Positions 18,219-27,248 of a stretch of DNA of 64,000 bases are shown one piece after another (the first letter of the stretch is position 1; every line of letters begins with the position of its first letter). The stretch comes from Roseovarius sp. THAF27 (GTDB taxonomy: Bacteria > Pseudomonadota > Alphaproteobacteria > Rhodobacterales > Rhodobacteraceae): NCBI RefSeq assembly GCF_009363655.1, contig NZ_CP045393.1, positions 1,798,001-1,862,000 of the forward strand, written 5' to 3'. Both the position numbers and the translations under genes were made by a program. The notes beneath the pieces were generated by a model that saw nothing but the letters and a program-made list of their open reading frames with translations, searched no databases and was not told the DNA's origin.

Positions 18219-18278
18219 CCCTGTCGGAAACGACAGGGCAAAATGCCTCCACACGACCGATGATGTCGGGAACCGACA
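18219..18278. promoter_or_regulatory. Two TGTCG dyads upstream of flavoprotein B
   Basis: TGTCG-GAAA-CGACA is embedded in an 8-bp stem at 18219-18238, and TGTCGG-GAA-CCGACA lies at 18264-18278. Their centres are about 42 bp apart, the same spacing as the half-sites before flavoprotein A. They could be operators, or the first could act as an RNA hairpin with a GAAA tetraloop. Confidence 0.4.
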
Positions 18279-18334
18279 CACGCGCGCGGCCCCGCTGGGG
18301 CAGTGTACCGCCAAACAGCGAAATGGGAAGCAAC

Positions 18335-20767
18335 ATGAAAACTCACGCACAGGCCGTTGTCATCGGAGGGGGCGTTATCGGATGCTCGGTGCTCTATCAC
18401 CTGACCAAGCTGGGATGGACCGATGTCGTCCTGCTCGAGCGTGACGAGCTGACCTCCGGTTCGACCTGGCACGCGGCGGCCAACATCCACGGCCTGCATG
18501 ACAGCGCCAATATCAGCCGCCTGCAGCACTACACGATGAACCTCTACAACAGCCTGGAAGAGGAAACCGGCCAAAGCTGCGGCGTCTTCCAGCCCGGCTC
18601 GCTCTACCTCGCGCAGACCGAAAACCGCGAGCACCAGCTGAAACTTCAGGCCGCCAAGGCCGAACTCTACGGCATGAACTTCTACGAGATCACCCGCGAA
18701 GAGGCCGAGGAAAAGCACCCGCTGGTCAATTTCGAGGGCATCCGCTGCATCATGTGGGAACCCGATGGCGGCAACGTTGACCCCTCGGGCGTGACCAACG
18801 CCTATGCCGTGGGCGCCCGCCAGCGCGGCGCGGAGATCCACCGCTTCACCCCCGTCACCGCCACCGTGCCGCAACCGGACGGCAGCTGGATCGTCGAGAC
18901 CCCCAAGGGCGAGATCCACACGCAATGGGTCATCAACTGCGCCGGTCTCTGGGGCCGCGAGGTGGCGAAAATGGCGGGCATCGAAGTGCCGCTGCAACCC
19001 ACCGAACACCAGTATTTCGTGACTGAGACCATCGCCGAGATCGACGGCATGGACCGCCGCCTGCCGTCCGTCGCCGACCGCGACGGCGAATATTACCTGC
19101 GGCAAGAGGGCAAGGGCCTGCTGATCGGTGCCTATGAACGTGACATGCGCTTCTGGGCCGAGGATGGCACGCCGCTCGACTTCGCCCATGACCTCTTCCC
19201 AGACGATCTGGAACGCATCATGGAAAACGTGATGCGCGCGATGGACCGCGTCCCGGTCGCCGCCGAGGCGGGCATCAAGCGGGTCATCAACGGCCCGATG
19301 ATCTGGTCGCCCGACAGCAACGTGATCCTGGGCCCCGTGCCGGAGCTCAAGAACTACTTCATGGTCGGCGGCATCATCCCGGGCTTTTCGCAATCCGCCG
19401 GCATGGGCCTGATGGTCAGCCAGTGGATCGTCGAGGGCGAGATGAAATACGACATGTTCGCCTGGGACATCGCGCGCTTCGGCCTCTGGGCCAACGACCG
19501 CAAGTTCGTCAAGGCGAAGGTCGAGGATGTCTATGCCCACCGCTTCGCCATCCATTACCCCAACGAGGAACGCGCGGCGGGCCGCCCCCTGCGCACGCGC
19601 CCGGTCTACGAAATGCAGAAAGAGATGGGCGCGGTCTTCGGCCTGAACTACGGCTGGGAACATCCGCAATGGTTCGCCGATGCACCCGGTACCAAGGACA
19701 CCAACGGGTTCATCCGCCAGAACTGGTGGGCGCCGGTGGGCGAGGAATGCAGGATGCTGCGCGACCGCGCGGGCATCATCGATATCTCCAACTTCGCCAA
19801 GTACCACGTCAAGGGGCCGGGGGCCGAGGAGTGGCTGAACGCTGTCTTCGCCAACCGGATGCCCAAATCGGTGGGCCGCTCCTGCCTCACGCCGCTCATC
19901 GGTGTGCGTGGCGGCATCGCGGGCGACGCGACCGTCACGCGTGTGGCCGAGGATGAATTCTGGGTCGTCTCCTCGGGCATGGCCGAACGCTATCACAAGC
20001 GGTTCTTCGACATGGTGCCATTGCCCGAAGGCACCACCTTTGAGTCCAAGACCGAGGCCATGTGCGGCTTCAACGTCGCCGGACCGAAGTCGCGCGAGAT
20101 GCTGCAGCGCCTGACCAACGAAAGCCTCGCCACCGAGGATTTCCCCTTCATGCGGTCCAAGATGATCGACATCGCGGGTGTGCACTGCCTCGCCCTGCGG
20201 GTCAGCTTCACCGGCGACCTGGGGTGGGAGCTGCACTGCAAGACCGAGGACCAGGAAAAGCTTTACCAAGCCCTTCTGGACGCGGGCAAGGAGTTCAACG
20301 CAGGCCCCGTGGGCGCCCGCGCGCTCATGTCGATGCGGGTCGAAAAGGGCTATGGCTCGTGGAGCCGGGAATACAGCCCCGAATACTTCCCGCACGAGGT
20401 TGGCTTCAAGCCGCTCTGCAAGATGGACAAGGACTTCCTCAACAAATCGGCGGCGGAAAAGGCCATGGCCGAACCCACGCGCGAGGAACTGGTGCTGATC
20501 CACATCGACGAGGAAGACACCCATGCCTCGAACGCCGACGCCACGGGCGGCGAGCCGATCCGCGACGCGAATGGCAAACCCGTGGGCCGCGTCACCTCGG
20601 GCACCTATGGCTATACCGTGGGCATGAGCCTTGCCCTGGGTTACGTCAGGTCCGGCACGGTCAAACCCGGCGACGACGTGCAGGTGATGGTGCTGGGCCG
20701 CCCGCACAAGGCCCGCATCCTGCACGAGCCGCCGTTCGATCCCAAGGGCGAAAAGCTGCGCGCCTGA
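18335..20767 (+). CDS. Dimethylglycine/sarcosine dehydrogenase-type FAD protein with GcvT domain (B)
   Basis: An 810-residue paralogue of the 15283-17700 product with the same order: FAD domain (VIGGGVIGCS; SGSTWHAAAN with His46 at the covalent-FAD position) and a C-terminal GcvT/folate domain (FTGDLGWELHC). The start at 18335 is supported by GGGAAG; an upstream in-frame ATG at 18260 has no such site. The paralogues are similar across the whole length but not near-identical, so this is an old duplication. One may act on dimethylglycine and the other on sarcosine or another N-methyl amino acid. Confidence 0.87.
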   Translation: MKTHAQAVVIGGGVIGCSVLYHLTKLGWTDVVLLERDELTSGSTWHAAANIHGLHDSANISRLQHYTMNLYNSLEEETGQSCGVFQPGSLYLAQTENREHQLKLQAAKAELYGMNFYEITREEAEEKHPLVNFEGIRCIMWEPDGGNVDPSGVTNAYAVGARQRGAEIHRFTPVTATVPQPDGSWIVETPKGEIHTQWVINCAGLWGREVAKMAGIEVPLQPTEHQYFVTETIAEIDGMDRRLPSVADRDGEYYLRQEGKGLLIGAYERDMRFWAEDGTPLDFAHDLFPDDLERIMENVMRAMDRVPVAAEAGIKRVINGPMIWSPDSNVILGPVPELKNYFMVGGIIPGFSQSAGMGLMVSQWIVEGEMKYDMFAWDIARFGLWANDRKFVKAKVEDVYAHRFAIHYPNEERAAGRPLRTRPVYEMQKEMGAVFGLNYGWEHPQWFADAPGTKDTNGFIRQNWWAPVGEECRMLRDRAGIIDISNFAKYHVKGPGAEEWLNAVFANRMPKSVGRSCLTPLIGVRGGIAGDATVTRVAEDEFWVVSSGMAERYHKRFFDMVPLPEGTTFESKTEAMCGFNVAGPKSREMLQRLTNESLATEDFPFMRSKMIDIAGVHCLALRVSFTGDLGWELHCKTEDQEKLYQALLDAGKEFNAGPVGARALMSMRVEKGYGSWSREYSPEYFPHEVGFKPLCKMDKDFLNKSAAEKAMAEPTREELVLIHIDEEDTHASNADATGGEPIRDANGKPVGRVTSGTYGYTVGMSLALGYVRSGTVKPGDDVQVMVLGRPHKARILHEPPFDPKGEKLRA

Positions 20768-21061
20768 AACGCGGATTGCCTGCGCCGGTCGGGGGGCTTC
20801 AAACCTGGCCTGGCGCAGGTGGATGACGCCCGTTGTCCCGCAGGCGAGGGAGCCGGCGCGGGCGTCTTGAGCGAGGGTTCAACGGGTCTCCAGCAGGCGG
20901 CTCGTCCGGTTCTGACGGAGAACCTTCGGCATGGCGCATTGTCGGGATGCCGCACTCGTGCGACGCCCTCGGGGCGACGGGCGCGGGGCTTGATCGCCGA
21001 CAGGCGTGGGTTTTCACCCACCCTACGCCCGGCAAGCTCCGGCCCGAAGCCGCGTCGCAGC
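20768..21061. other. Convergent intergenic region with a repeat
   Basis: The convergent ends of flavoprotein B and the homocysteine methyltransferase. It holds a 25-bp element at 21004-21028 (listed separately) and several GC-rich inverted pairs (for example CCTGCGCC with GGCGCAGG). No open frame here has a ribosome site or a recognisable product. Confidence 0.6.
21004..21028 (+). repeat. 25-bp intergenic repeat, copy 1
   Basis: Begins GCGTGGGTTTTCACCCACC and is the exact reverse complement of 24164-24188. It contains an internal GTGGGTTTTCACCCAC stem. Sequence just beyond it (near CCGGCCCGAA) is also partly shared with the other copy, so the real unit may be about 45 bp. Confidence 0.8.
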
Positions 21062-22084
21062 TTACCCGCGCCGCCGCCGGTTGCGCCGCGCCGGGCGGGG
21101 CGTGTCGCCGCTGTCGTCTTCGGTGCCGTCCACGTCGGACGAAAAAGCCCCCAGCGCCTCGGTGATCTGTTCCAGCGTCGGGCGCGTGCCGCGCGGGCGG
21201 CTCTCCAGCGCCTCGCGCATCTTCGACAGGTGCTCGGGCATCGTGCCGCAGCAGCCACCGATGATGGTCGCGCCCGCGTCGCGAGCCAGGACCGCGTATT
21301 GCGCCATCAGCTCCGGCGTGCCGTCATAATGAATATGCCCATCCACGTATTTCGGGATGCCCGCATTGCCCTTGGCCACGATCGGGCGCTCGGTGCCCTG
21401 GGCCACGAATCCCAGCACCGTGCGCATCAGGTCCGATGCGCCCACGCCGCAATTGGCCCCGAAGGCCAGCGGCTTGTGGTCCAGCTTTTCGACCATCGTC
21501 GCCATGTCGGCCGAGGTCAGGCCCATCATCGTGCGCCCCGCGGTGTCGAAGCTCATCGTGCCGCACCAGGGCATGTCGGCCAGCCGGAACGCTTCCGCCG
21601 CGGCCTTGTATTCTTCCGGGGCGCTGATGGTCTCCAGCCACAGCACGTCGGCGCCGCCTTCCTTCAGACCGTCGGCCTGTTCGTGAAAGATCTCCACCGC
21701 AAGCTCGTGGGTCAGCTTGCCCATCGGCGCCATGATCTCGCCGGTGGGGCCGACCGAGCCTGCCACGACCACCGGACGGTCGCGCCGGTCCGCCACGTCG
21801 CGGCCGATTTCGGCGGAGATGCGGCTCAACTCGCGGGCGCGTTTTTCGGCACCGTGCAGCTTCAGGCGGGCGGCGTTGCCGCCGAAGGAATTGGTCAAGA
21901 ACAGGTCACTGCCCGCGTCCACCGCCTCGGCGTAAAGCCGGGTGATCCGGTCCGGATGCTCGACATTCCACATCTCCGGCGCATCGCCCGAGCCGAGCCC
22001 CATGTTGAAAAGATTGGTGCCCGTTGCCCCGTCGGCAAGGATCCAGTCCCGCTCGGCGATCATCTTGCTCAATGCGTTGGTCAT
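21062..22084 (-). CDS. bmt: Betaine/homocysteine S-methyltransferase family protein
   Basis: A 340-residue protein of the homocysteine S-methyltransferase family. It starts near WILADGATGTNL and carries the zinc-binding cysteines as GANCGVG and GGCCGT near the C-terminus. These enzymes move a methyl group from betaine or another donor to homocysteine to make methionine. The ATG at 22084 has AAAGGG upstream and lies 32 bp past the stop of the MprF-like gene. A basic, low-complexity tail (RRNRRRRG) ends the protein. With the DMGDH-like enzyme next door it would make dimethylglycine, the substrate of that enzyme; the donor is inferred. Confidence 0.82.
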   Translation of the reverse strand: MTNALSKMIAERDWILADGATGTNLFNMGLGSGDAPEMWNVEHPDRITRLYAEAVDAGSDLFLTNSFGGNAARLKLHGAEKRARELSRISAEIGRDVADRRDRPVVVAGSVGPTGEIMAPMGKLTHELAVEIFHEQADGLKEGGADVLWLETISAPEEYKAAAEAFRLADMPWCGTMSFDTAGRTMMGLTSADMATMVEKLDHKPLAFGANCGVGASDLMRTVLGFVAQGTERPIVAKGNAGIPKYVDGHIHYDGTPELMAQYAVLARDAGATIIGGCCGTMPEHLSKMREALESRPRGTRPTLEQITEALGAFSSDVDGTEDDSGDTPRPARRNRRRRG

Positions 22085-22116
22085 GCGCAGCCCTTTGTGG
22101 TCTCGCGCAGGAAATC

Positions 22117-24030
22117 TCATACATTCCTTGCCTGCGCAAACCCAAAATCTTCATCATCATTCTGAGCCGGGATACCATCGGCCCTGGACGCCTCGGCCTG
22201 GCCCGAGCGAGACGCGGGCCGCCGTATCGCCAGCCAGAGGTCCAGCAGGCCCAGCCACAGGCCCGCACGGCTGCGGGCAAGGGCGTAGCGTGGCACGCGG
22301 ATCGCGCCGAAGCTGGCCTTGAACTGCGCCAGGCCGGACGAAGGCGCGAACCGCGCGGCCAGACGCGCCACGGGGCCGTTTTCCGGGGGCAGGGCCGCCA
22401 GCGACAGCTGTGCGACGCCGGCCTCGCGGGCGGCGGCGATACCGGCGGTGACCAGCGCGTGCATGGTGCCCTCGGGCGCATCGTCGCCCGTGCGCATCAG
22501 GTCCAGGCACCAGTCGCGCCGTCCGGTATGGAAGCTGGCAAAGCCGATGACGCGACCGTCCTGGCGCGCGATGAACACCGCCTGGTGGCTCAGGTAGACC
22601 GGGCAGAAGCGGCCCATCGTCATGCCGCGGGCCGTGCCTTGGCGCGCTTGCCATGCGGCATCCGTCTCGCGCATCGCGGCCAAGGGCAGGCGGGCGCCCC
22701 GCGCGACGCTCACCCCGGACTGGTCGGCCCGGCGCAGTTTGCGGCGCAGCTGTCGATAGGCGCGGCCCTCGGGGCGGAACCCGGCCGGGTGCAGCACCAT
22801 GTCGTCGGCGACATGCAGCGCCCGCCATCCCAACCGCCGTGCCGTGGCGGCCAGCCTCGCATCGGCCTTGTAGACCAGAGGGACGAGCGATTCTTGTCCG
22901 GCATGGCGTCGCAAAAGCGTCAGCGCGTTGCGCGATCCGGCGGCCCCCGGGGCGGCAAGCGGACCGAACAGCAGGCACAGCGTCTGGCCCGGGCGGATCA
23001 CCGGCAGCAGCACCGTGCCGAGCGCCACGATTTCCGCACCGCTCTGGCGGCACAGGCCAGCCTCGGCCATGCACGGCCCGCTCAGGTCGGCCTCGCTCAA
23101 CGGGCGGCGTATCGTGCCGGGCCGGGCTCCGGCCCGCAGCGGTCGCATCAGCAGCGCCCCCGCCAGCACCGCCGGCAACGCGTAATAGACCAGCCGGAAC
23201 GCCACGATGGCACAGAGCAGCTCGGTGTCCGGAACCTGCGGCAGAAGCGCCACCAGCACCAGTTCGAACGGCCCCAGCCCGCCGGGCGTGCCGCTCAGGA
23301 GCGCCGCACCGAGCGCGATCATGTAGATCGGCAGCAGCGCCGCGAACGAGACCGCCATGCCGTCCGGCATCAGGCACCACAGCGCCAGCGCCGCACCCAG
23401 CGTGTCGATCAGCGTCAACCCGGCGATTGCCCCCAGCGCACCCAGGCTGGGCATCCGCAGGGTCAGCGCCCTCAGCCGGATGCGCGGGTGAAGAAAGACC
23501 AGGACCCCGCTGACACCGAACACCAAAATCAGAAGGGCGGGCAGGGCGGGTGGAAAGAGCCCCCGGGGCGCGAAAAGCGCGACCAGCCCCAACGCAAAGC
23601 TGAGCCCGATCAGGAATGTCACCGCGACGCCGGTGGCCAGCTTCGTCGCCTGGACCAGGCTCAGCCCGGGCAACAGGCGCCAGCGCACCAGCGCGCCCGA
23701 AATCACGCCCAAGCCCACGGTCTGACCGATGGCGATCGCGGCGGCGCCGCTGATCCGTGCCTGTGCCGAGGGAAGATCCGTTCGCAGGTGCCGGTGCAAT
23801 ATCACGTCATACTGGCCCAGCGCGGCGAAACTTGCCGCGGTGGCCAGCAGGGCCCCGAGCCACTGCCAGGCCGACAGCTGCGCCATGACGGCCCCCAGGC
23901 CGGCGAAGGCGCCGTCCTCGATCTGGCCCGCGAGAATCCAGATGCAGATCGCACCCAGGCCGAACGGCGCGGCCACCCGCACCCAGCCTCCGGCGCCGGG
24001 CATCGCGAGGTGCAGCCCCGGTGATGTCAT
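22117..24030 (-). CDS. MprF-like membrane protein with C-terminal lysyltransferase-type (DUF2156) domain
   Basis: A 637-residue protein. The N-terminal half is a multi-pass membrane domain of the LPG-synthetase/flippase type (SGTPGGLGPFELVLVALL). The C-terminal half is a soluble GNAT-like DUF2156 domain (VFIARQDGRVIGFASFH; DLMRTGDDAPEGTMHALV) as in phosphatidylglycerol lysyl-/alanyltransferases. In MprF this domain aminoacylates membrane lipids using charged tRNA, lowering surface charge and resistance to cationic peptides. Classical MprF is about 840 residues, so this version has a reduced membrane part. It precedes bmt by 32 bp on the same strand. Confidence 0.8.
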   Translation of the reverse strand: MTSPGLHLAMPGAGGWVRVAAPFGLGAICIWILAGQIEDGAFAGLGAVMAQLSAWQWLGALLATAASFAALGQYDVILHRHLRTDLPSAQARISGAAAIAIGQTVGLGVISGALVRWRLLPGLSLVQATKLATGVAVTFLIGLSFALGLVALFAPRGLFPPALPALLILVFGVSGVLVFLHPRIRLRALTLRMPSLGALGAIAGLTLIDTLGAALALWCLMPDGMAVSFAALLPIYMIALGAALLSGTPGGLGPFELVLVALLPQVPDTELLCAIVAFRLVYYALPAVLAGALLMRPLRAGARPGTIRRPLSEADLSGPCMAEAGLCRQSGAEIVALGTVLLPVIRPGQTLCLLFGPLAAPGAAGSRNALTLLRRHAGQESLVPLVYKADARLAATARRLGWRALHVADDMVLHPAGFRPEGRAYRQLRRKLRRADQSGVSVARGARLPLAAMRETDAAWQARQGTARGMTMGRFCPVYLSHQAVFIARQDGRVIGFASFHTGRRDWCLDLMRTGDDAPEGTMHALVTAGIAAAREAGVAQLSLAALPPENGPVARLAARFAPSSGLAQFKASFGAIRVPRYALARSRAGLWLGLLDLWLAIRRPASRSGQAEASRADGIPAQNDDEDFGFAQARNV

Positions 24031-24163
24031 GTTCAGATCCTTCCCTGGCCCATGTCGGCACAGGGTAAGACCACGGCGTTACCGCCGGTTTAACGTGTCA
24101 AATTGAATGCGAATCCCGCACCGTGCCGGGCCTCGCCGGACCTTTTCGGCCCGGCCGTCGCCC

Positions 24164-24188
24164 GCGTAGGGTGGGTGAAAACCCACGC
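24164..24188 (-). repeat. 25-bp intergenic repeat, copy 2
   Basis: The exact reverse complement of 21004-21028, lying just past the stop of the ATPase zeta gene. The two copies face each other around the bmt and mprF-like genes. Confidence 0.8.
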
Positions 24189-24192
24189 GCCG

Positions 24193-24507
24193 TCAGGTTT
24201 CCTTCATCAGCTGTTCCTGCGCCACGCGCAGCAGCTCGTCCATCTTCGAGCGGATCGTGTCGGCATCGGCCATGTCGCCCAGGTCGCCCGCGACCTTGCG
24301 CACCACGTCCTCGTGCCCGGCTTCCTCGAAATCCGACAGCACGACCTCTTTCGCGTAGGCGTCGGCATCCGACCCGGTCTTGCCCAGGATTTCGGCCGCC
24401 CACAGGCCCAACAGCTTGTTGCGCCGCGCCTCGGCCTTGAATTTCATTTCCTCGTCGTGGGCATACTTGTTTTCAAATGCGTTTTCACGATCGTCGAAGG
24501 TGCTCAT
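24193..24507 (-). CDS. F1-ATPase inhibitor subunit zeta (DUF1476)
   Basis: A 104-residue soluble acidic protein beginning MSTFDDRENAFENKYAHDEE, which matches the opening of the Paracoccus zeta subunit (DUF1476). In alphaproteobacteria zeta blocks ATP hydrolysis by F1 through its N-terminal segment. The ATG at 24507 has GGGGAGAG upstream; the frame extends far upstream but has no other good start. It is divergent from purC, a context I recall from other Rhodobacteraceae. Confidence 0.9.
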   Translation of the reverse strand: MSTFDDRENAFENKYAHDEEMKFKAEARRNKLLGLWAAEILGKTGSDADAYAKEVVLSDFEEAGHEDVVRKVAGDLGDMADADTIRSKMDELLRVAQEQLMKET

Positions 24508-24666
24508 CAGGCTCTCCCCGGGCAGGTATTTCAGTCCTCTAAGATATGGCCGCACGGCCACAAAGACGCAAGGGCATAAGGCCGCCTTGCCCCATTTCGC
24601 CGCATAGACTATGAGAACGCCAGATGCCGCGAGTCCCTTGTCGCGGCCCCAGATGAAAGAGAGCCC

Positions 24667-25428
24667 ATGGCGCGGCGCAAGAAAATCTACGAAGGCAAGG
24701 CGAAAACCCTGTTCGAAGGCCCCGAACCGGGCACCATCGTGCAGTATTTCAAGGACGACGCCACCGCCTTCAACGCGGAAAAACGCGATGTGATCGAAGG
24801 CAAGGGCGTGCTCAACAACATGCTCTCGGAATACTTCATGACCGGCCTGACCAATGTCGGCATTCCCAACCACTTCCTCAAGCGGATCAACATGCGCGAG
24901 CAGCTCGTGCGCGCCTGCGAGATCATCCCGCTCGAGGTGATCGTGCGCAACTATGCCGCCGGGTCGATGGCCAAGCGGCTGGGCATGGACGAGGGCACGC
25001 AACTGCCGCGCCCGATCGTGGAATATTGCCTCAAGGACGACGCCCTGGGCGATCCGCTGGTTACCGAGGAGCATATCGCCGCCTTCGGCTGGGCCACCCA
25101 GCAGGACATGGACGATATCCTGTCGCTCGCCCTGCGCGTGAACGATTTCCTCGCCGGGGTCATGTACGGCGTCGGCATCAAGCTGGTGGATTTCAAGATC
25201 GAGATCGGCCGCGTCTATGACGGCGATTTCATGCGCCTGATCGTGGCCGACGAGATTTCGCCCGACAGCTGCCGCCTGTGGGATATCGAGACCGGCCAGA
25301 AGCTCGACAAGGACGTCTTCCGCCGCGACCTCGGCAGCCTCACCGACGCCTATACCGAGGTGGCCAAGCGCCTGGGCGTCATGCCCAAGACCAACCCGCC
25401 CGTGACCAAACCGACGCTGATCAACTAA
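24667..25428 (+). CDS. purC: Phosphoribosylaminoimidazole-succinocarboxamide synthase
   Basis: A 253-residue SAICAR synthetase with the expected opening ([14 protein letters not shown]), VRNYAAGS and the [11 protein letters not shown] motif. It joins aspartate to CAIR, using ATP, in purine biosynthesis. It begins a plus-strand run purC - HNH gene - purS - purQ. The usual purC-purS adjacency is broken by the HNH gene. Confidence 0.96.
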   Translation: MARRKKIYEGKAKTLFEGPEPGTIVQYFKDDATAFNAEKRDVIEGKGVLNNMLSEYFMTGLTNVGIPNHFLKRINMREQLVRACEIIPLEVIVRNYAAGSMAKRLGMDEGTQLPRPIVEYCLKDDALGDPLVTEEHIAAFGWATQQDMDDILSLALRVNDFLAGVMYGVGIKLVDFKIEIGRVYDGDFMRLIVADEISPDSCRLWDIETGQKLDKDVFRRDLGSLTDAYTEVAKRLGVMPKTNPPVTKPTLIN

Positions 25429-25442
25429 CGGAAACAAAAAAT

Positions 25443-26252
25443 TTGGGCCAGGCTCGGACCCGGTTGGAGAAATTCAAGCAGAGCAATCCCTATTGTTGCT
25501 ACTGTGGTGGAACTTCGGCAACCGAGAGCCTGGATCATGTACCAGCTCGCACGTTCTTTTACGAACGACGCCGACCAAAAGGTTTCGAAGTTCCAGCTTG
25601 TGTCCGGTGCAATTCGGTTTTTGCAAGGTTCGACAGTTTCTTCTCGCTGCTGTCGTTTACTCAAGCGTCATTTCTTTCAGGAATTCGAGATAGTAGGCTT
25701 GAAAACCTCATTTCGAATGCTGTGAAATTGTTTCCTGATGCGACGCTGCAAATCGTCAAAAACGGCAGGCGAGACTATTTCCATGTAAACGGCCTACTAA
25801 GAAAGGGTGTCAGTATACGCTTTGATCATCCTGACATCCAGTTCACCATTTGTTTTCAAGTTGCAAGGATGGTTGCCGCGCAGTTTTATGAAGCGCGTGG
25901 CGTTCCACTACCACTAGGCTCAGTAATCGACGCTACATGGCATTCCAACGCGCAGCCGATGGAAAAACACAATCTAGAGCGAATTCTGGATGCGTTGCCA
26001 AACTATGCAACGCTCAAACAAGGAAGTTGGTCCGAGGAAGCGCAGTTCGAGGTCCGCTACAATTTCTCTGAAACAGAGACGGTTGGTGCTTGTGCCTTTC
26101 ACTTCCACAGATGCTTCACAGGTCTGGGAATGCTATTTCCGTCGTTAGGCGAAGTGAAGTATGAAGACGAAGATCTGTTGTTTTCGGTTACCCGGAAAGG
26201 TATCGAACCTGCGAGGGGCACTTTCCCGAGTCAATTGAGGCTGCCACAGTGA
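25443..26252 (+). CDS. HNH-type nuclease-like protein inserted in the purine operon
   Basis: About 269 residues from a TTG at 25443 (GGAAA 8 nt upstream); no ATG start is well placed. A zinc-type HNH core is at the N-terminus: C18-x2-C21, D31-H32 (LDHVPARTFF), then C53-x2-C56-N57. The rest has no domain I recognise. It starts 14 bp after the purC stop, and its TGA overlaps the GAGG that serves purS. Base composition is visibly more AT-rich than purC and purS, with codons rare in the neighbours (aaa, tta, tgt, aga), which points to recent acquisition. It may cut DNA or be a defence or selfish single-gene cargo. Confidence 0.75.
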   Translation: MGQARTRLEKFKQSNPYCCYCGGTSATESLDHVPARTFFYERRRPKGFEVPACVRCNSVFARFDSFFSLLSFTQASFLSGIRDSRLENLISNAVKLFPDATLQIVKNGRRDYFHVNGLLRKGVSIRFDHPDIQFTICFQVARMVAAQFYEARGVPLPLGSVIDATWHSNAQPMEKHNLERILDALPNYATLKQGSWSEEAQFEVRYNFSETETVGACAFHFHRCFTGLGMLFPSLGEVKYEDEDLLFSVTRKGIEPARGTFPSQLRLPQ

Positions 26253-26262
26253 GGCATTACAC

Positions 26263-26502
26263 ATGAAAGCACGCGTACACGTCATGCTGAAAAACGGAGT
26301 TCTCGACCCGCAGGGCGAGGCGGTGCGCCATGCGCTCGGGTCGCTGGGCTTCGACGGGGTCGAGGGCGTGCGCCAGGGCAAGATCATCGAACTGGACCTG
26401 ACCGAGACCGATCCCGGCAAGGCGAAAGAGACCGTCACGGCGATGTGCGAAAAGCTGCTCGCCAATACGGTGATCGAATCCTATTCGGTGGAGATCGCCT
26501 GA
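26263..26502 (+). CDS. purS: Phosphoribosylformylglycinamidine synthase subunit PurS
   Basis: A 79-residue protein (MKARVHVMLKNGVLDPQGEA...) matching PurS, the small subunit that assembles the PurL/PurQ FGAM synthase. It overlaps purQ by 1 bp (TGATG, 26500-26504), indicating translational coupling. Its own GAGG ribosome site (26251-26254) overlaps the stop of the HNH gene. Confidence 0.95.
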   Translation: MKARVHVMLKNGVLDPQGEAVRHALGSLGFDGVEGVRQGKIIELDLTETDPGKAKETVTAMCEKLLANTVIESYSVEIA

Positions 26503-27170
26503 TGCACGCCGCCGTCATCGTCTTTCCCGGCTCCAACTGCGACCGTGACATGAAGGTCGCGTTCGAGAACGCGGGCGCCAAGGTGTCGATGGTCTGGCAC
26601 AAGGACACCGAGATGCCCGGCGGTGTCGACGTGATCGGCGTGCCCGGCGGCTTTTCCTTCGGCGACTACCTGCGCTGCGGCGCGATTGCGGCCAACTCGC
26701 CGATCTGCCAGTCGGTGAAGGCGCACGCGGACAAGGGCGGCTACGTGCTGGGCATCTGCAACGGCTTCCAGGTGTTGACCGAAACCGGGCTGCTGCCGGG
26801 GGTCCTTCTTCGCAATTCGGGCCTGAAGTATGTCTGCAAAGCCCTTGATCTAAAAGTGGAAACTTCGAATTCCGCTTACACCTCGGGCTATAATGCGGGC
26901 ACCACGATCACCATTCCCATCGCGCATCACGACGGCAATTACTACACCGATGACGACACGCTCGCGCGGCTCAACGACGAGGATCGCGTCGCCTTCCGGT
27001 ACGTCGAAAACCCCAACGGCTCGCAGCAGGACATTGCCGGCATCCTGTCGGAAAACCGCCGCGTGCTCGGGATGATGCCGCACCCCGAGCGGATGGCCGA
27101 GGAAACCCACGGCAACACCGAGGGCGCAACGCTCTTTTCCGGCCTTGTCGGCAGCCTCGAAACCGCCTGA
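26502..27170 (+). CDS. purQ: Phosphoribosylformylglycinamidine synthase subunit PurQ
   Basis: A 222-residue class I glutamine amidotransferase with nucleophile loop GICNGFQ and the catalytic His-Glu pair in MMPHPERM. It supplies ammonia to PurL for FGAM synthesis. The start at 26502 overlaps the purS stop. purL is not in this part of the window. Confidence 0.95.
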   Translation: MHAAVIVFPGSNCDRDMKVAFENAGAKVSMVWHKDTEMPGGVDVIGVPGGFSFGDYLRCGAIAANSPICQSVKAHADKGGYVLGICNGFQVLTETGLLPGVLLRNSGLKYVCKALDLKVETSNSAYTSGYNAGTTITIPIAHHDGNYYTDDDTLARLNDEDRVAFRYVENPNGSQQDIAGILSENRRVLGMMPHPERMAEETHGNTEGATLFSGLVGSLETA

Positions 27171-27248
27171 GCGCCGCGCCGGCGGCAACCTGCCAAAGGC
27201 GCCGTCGACCGCCCTTGTTCCGGCCTTGGCGACAGCGTAATCTGAGGC

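Noticed and set aside
18219..18238. Rho-independent terminator after the Cys-rich peptide gene
   Set aside because: Good stem but no T-run; its symmetry and spacing to a second dyad fit an operator better.
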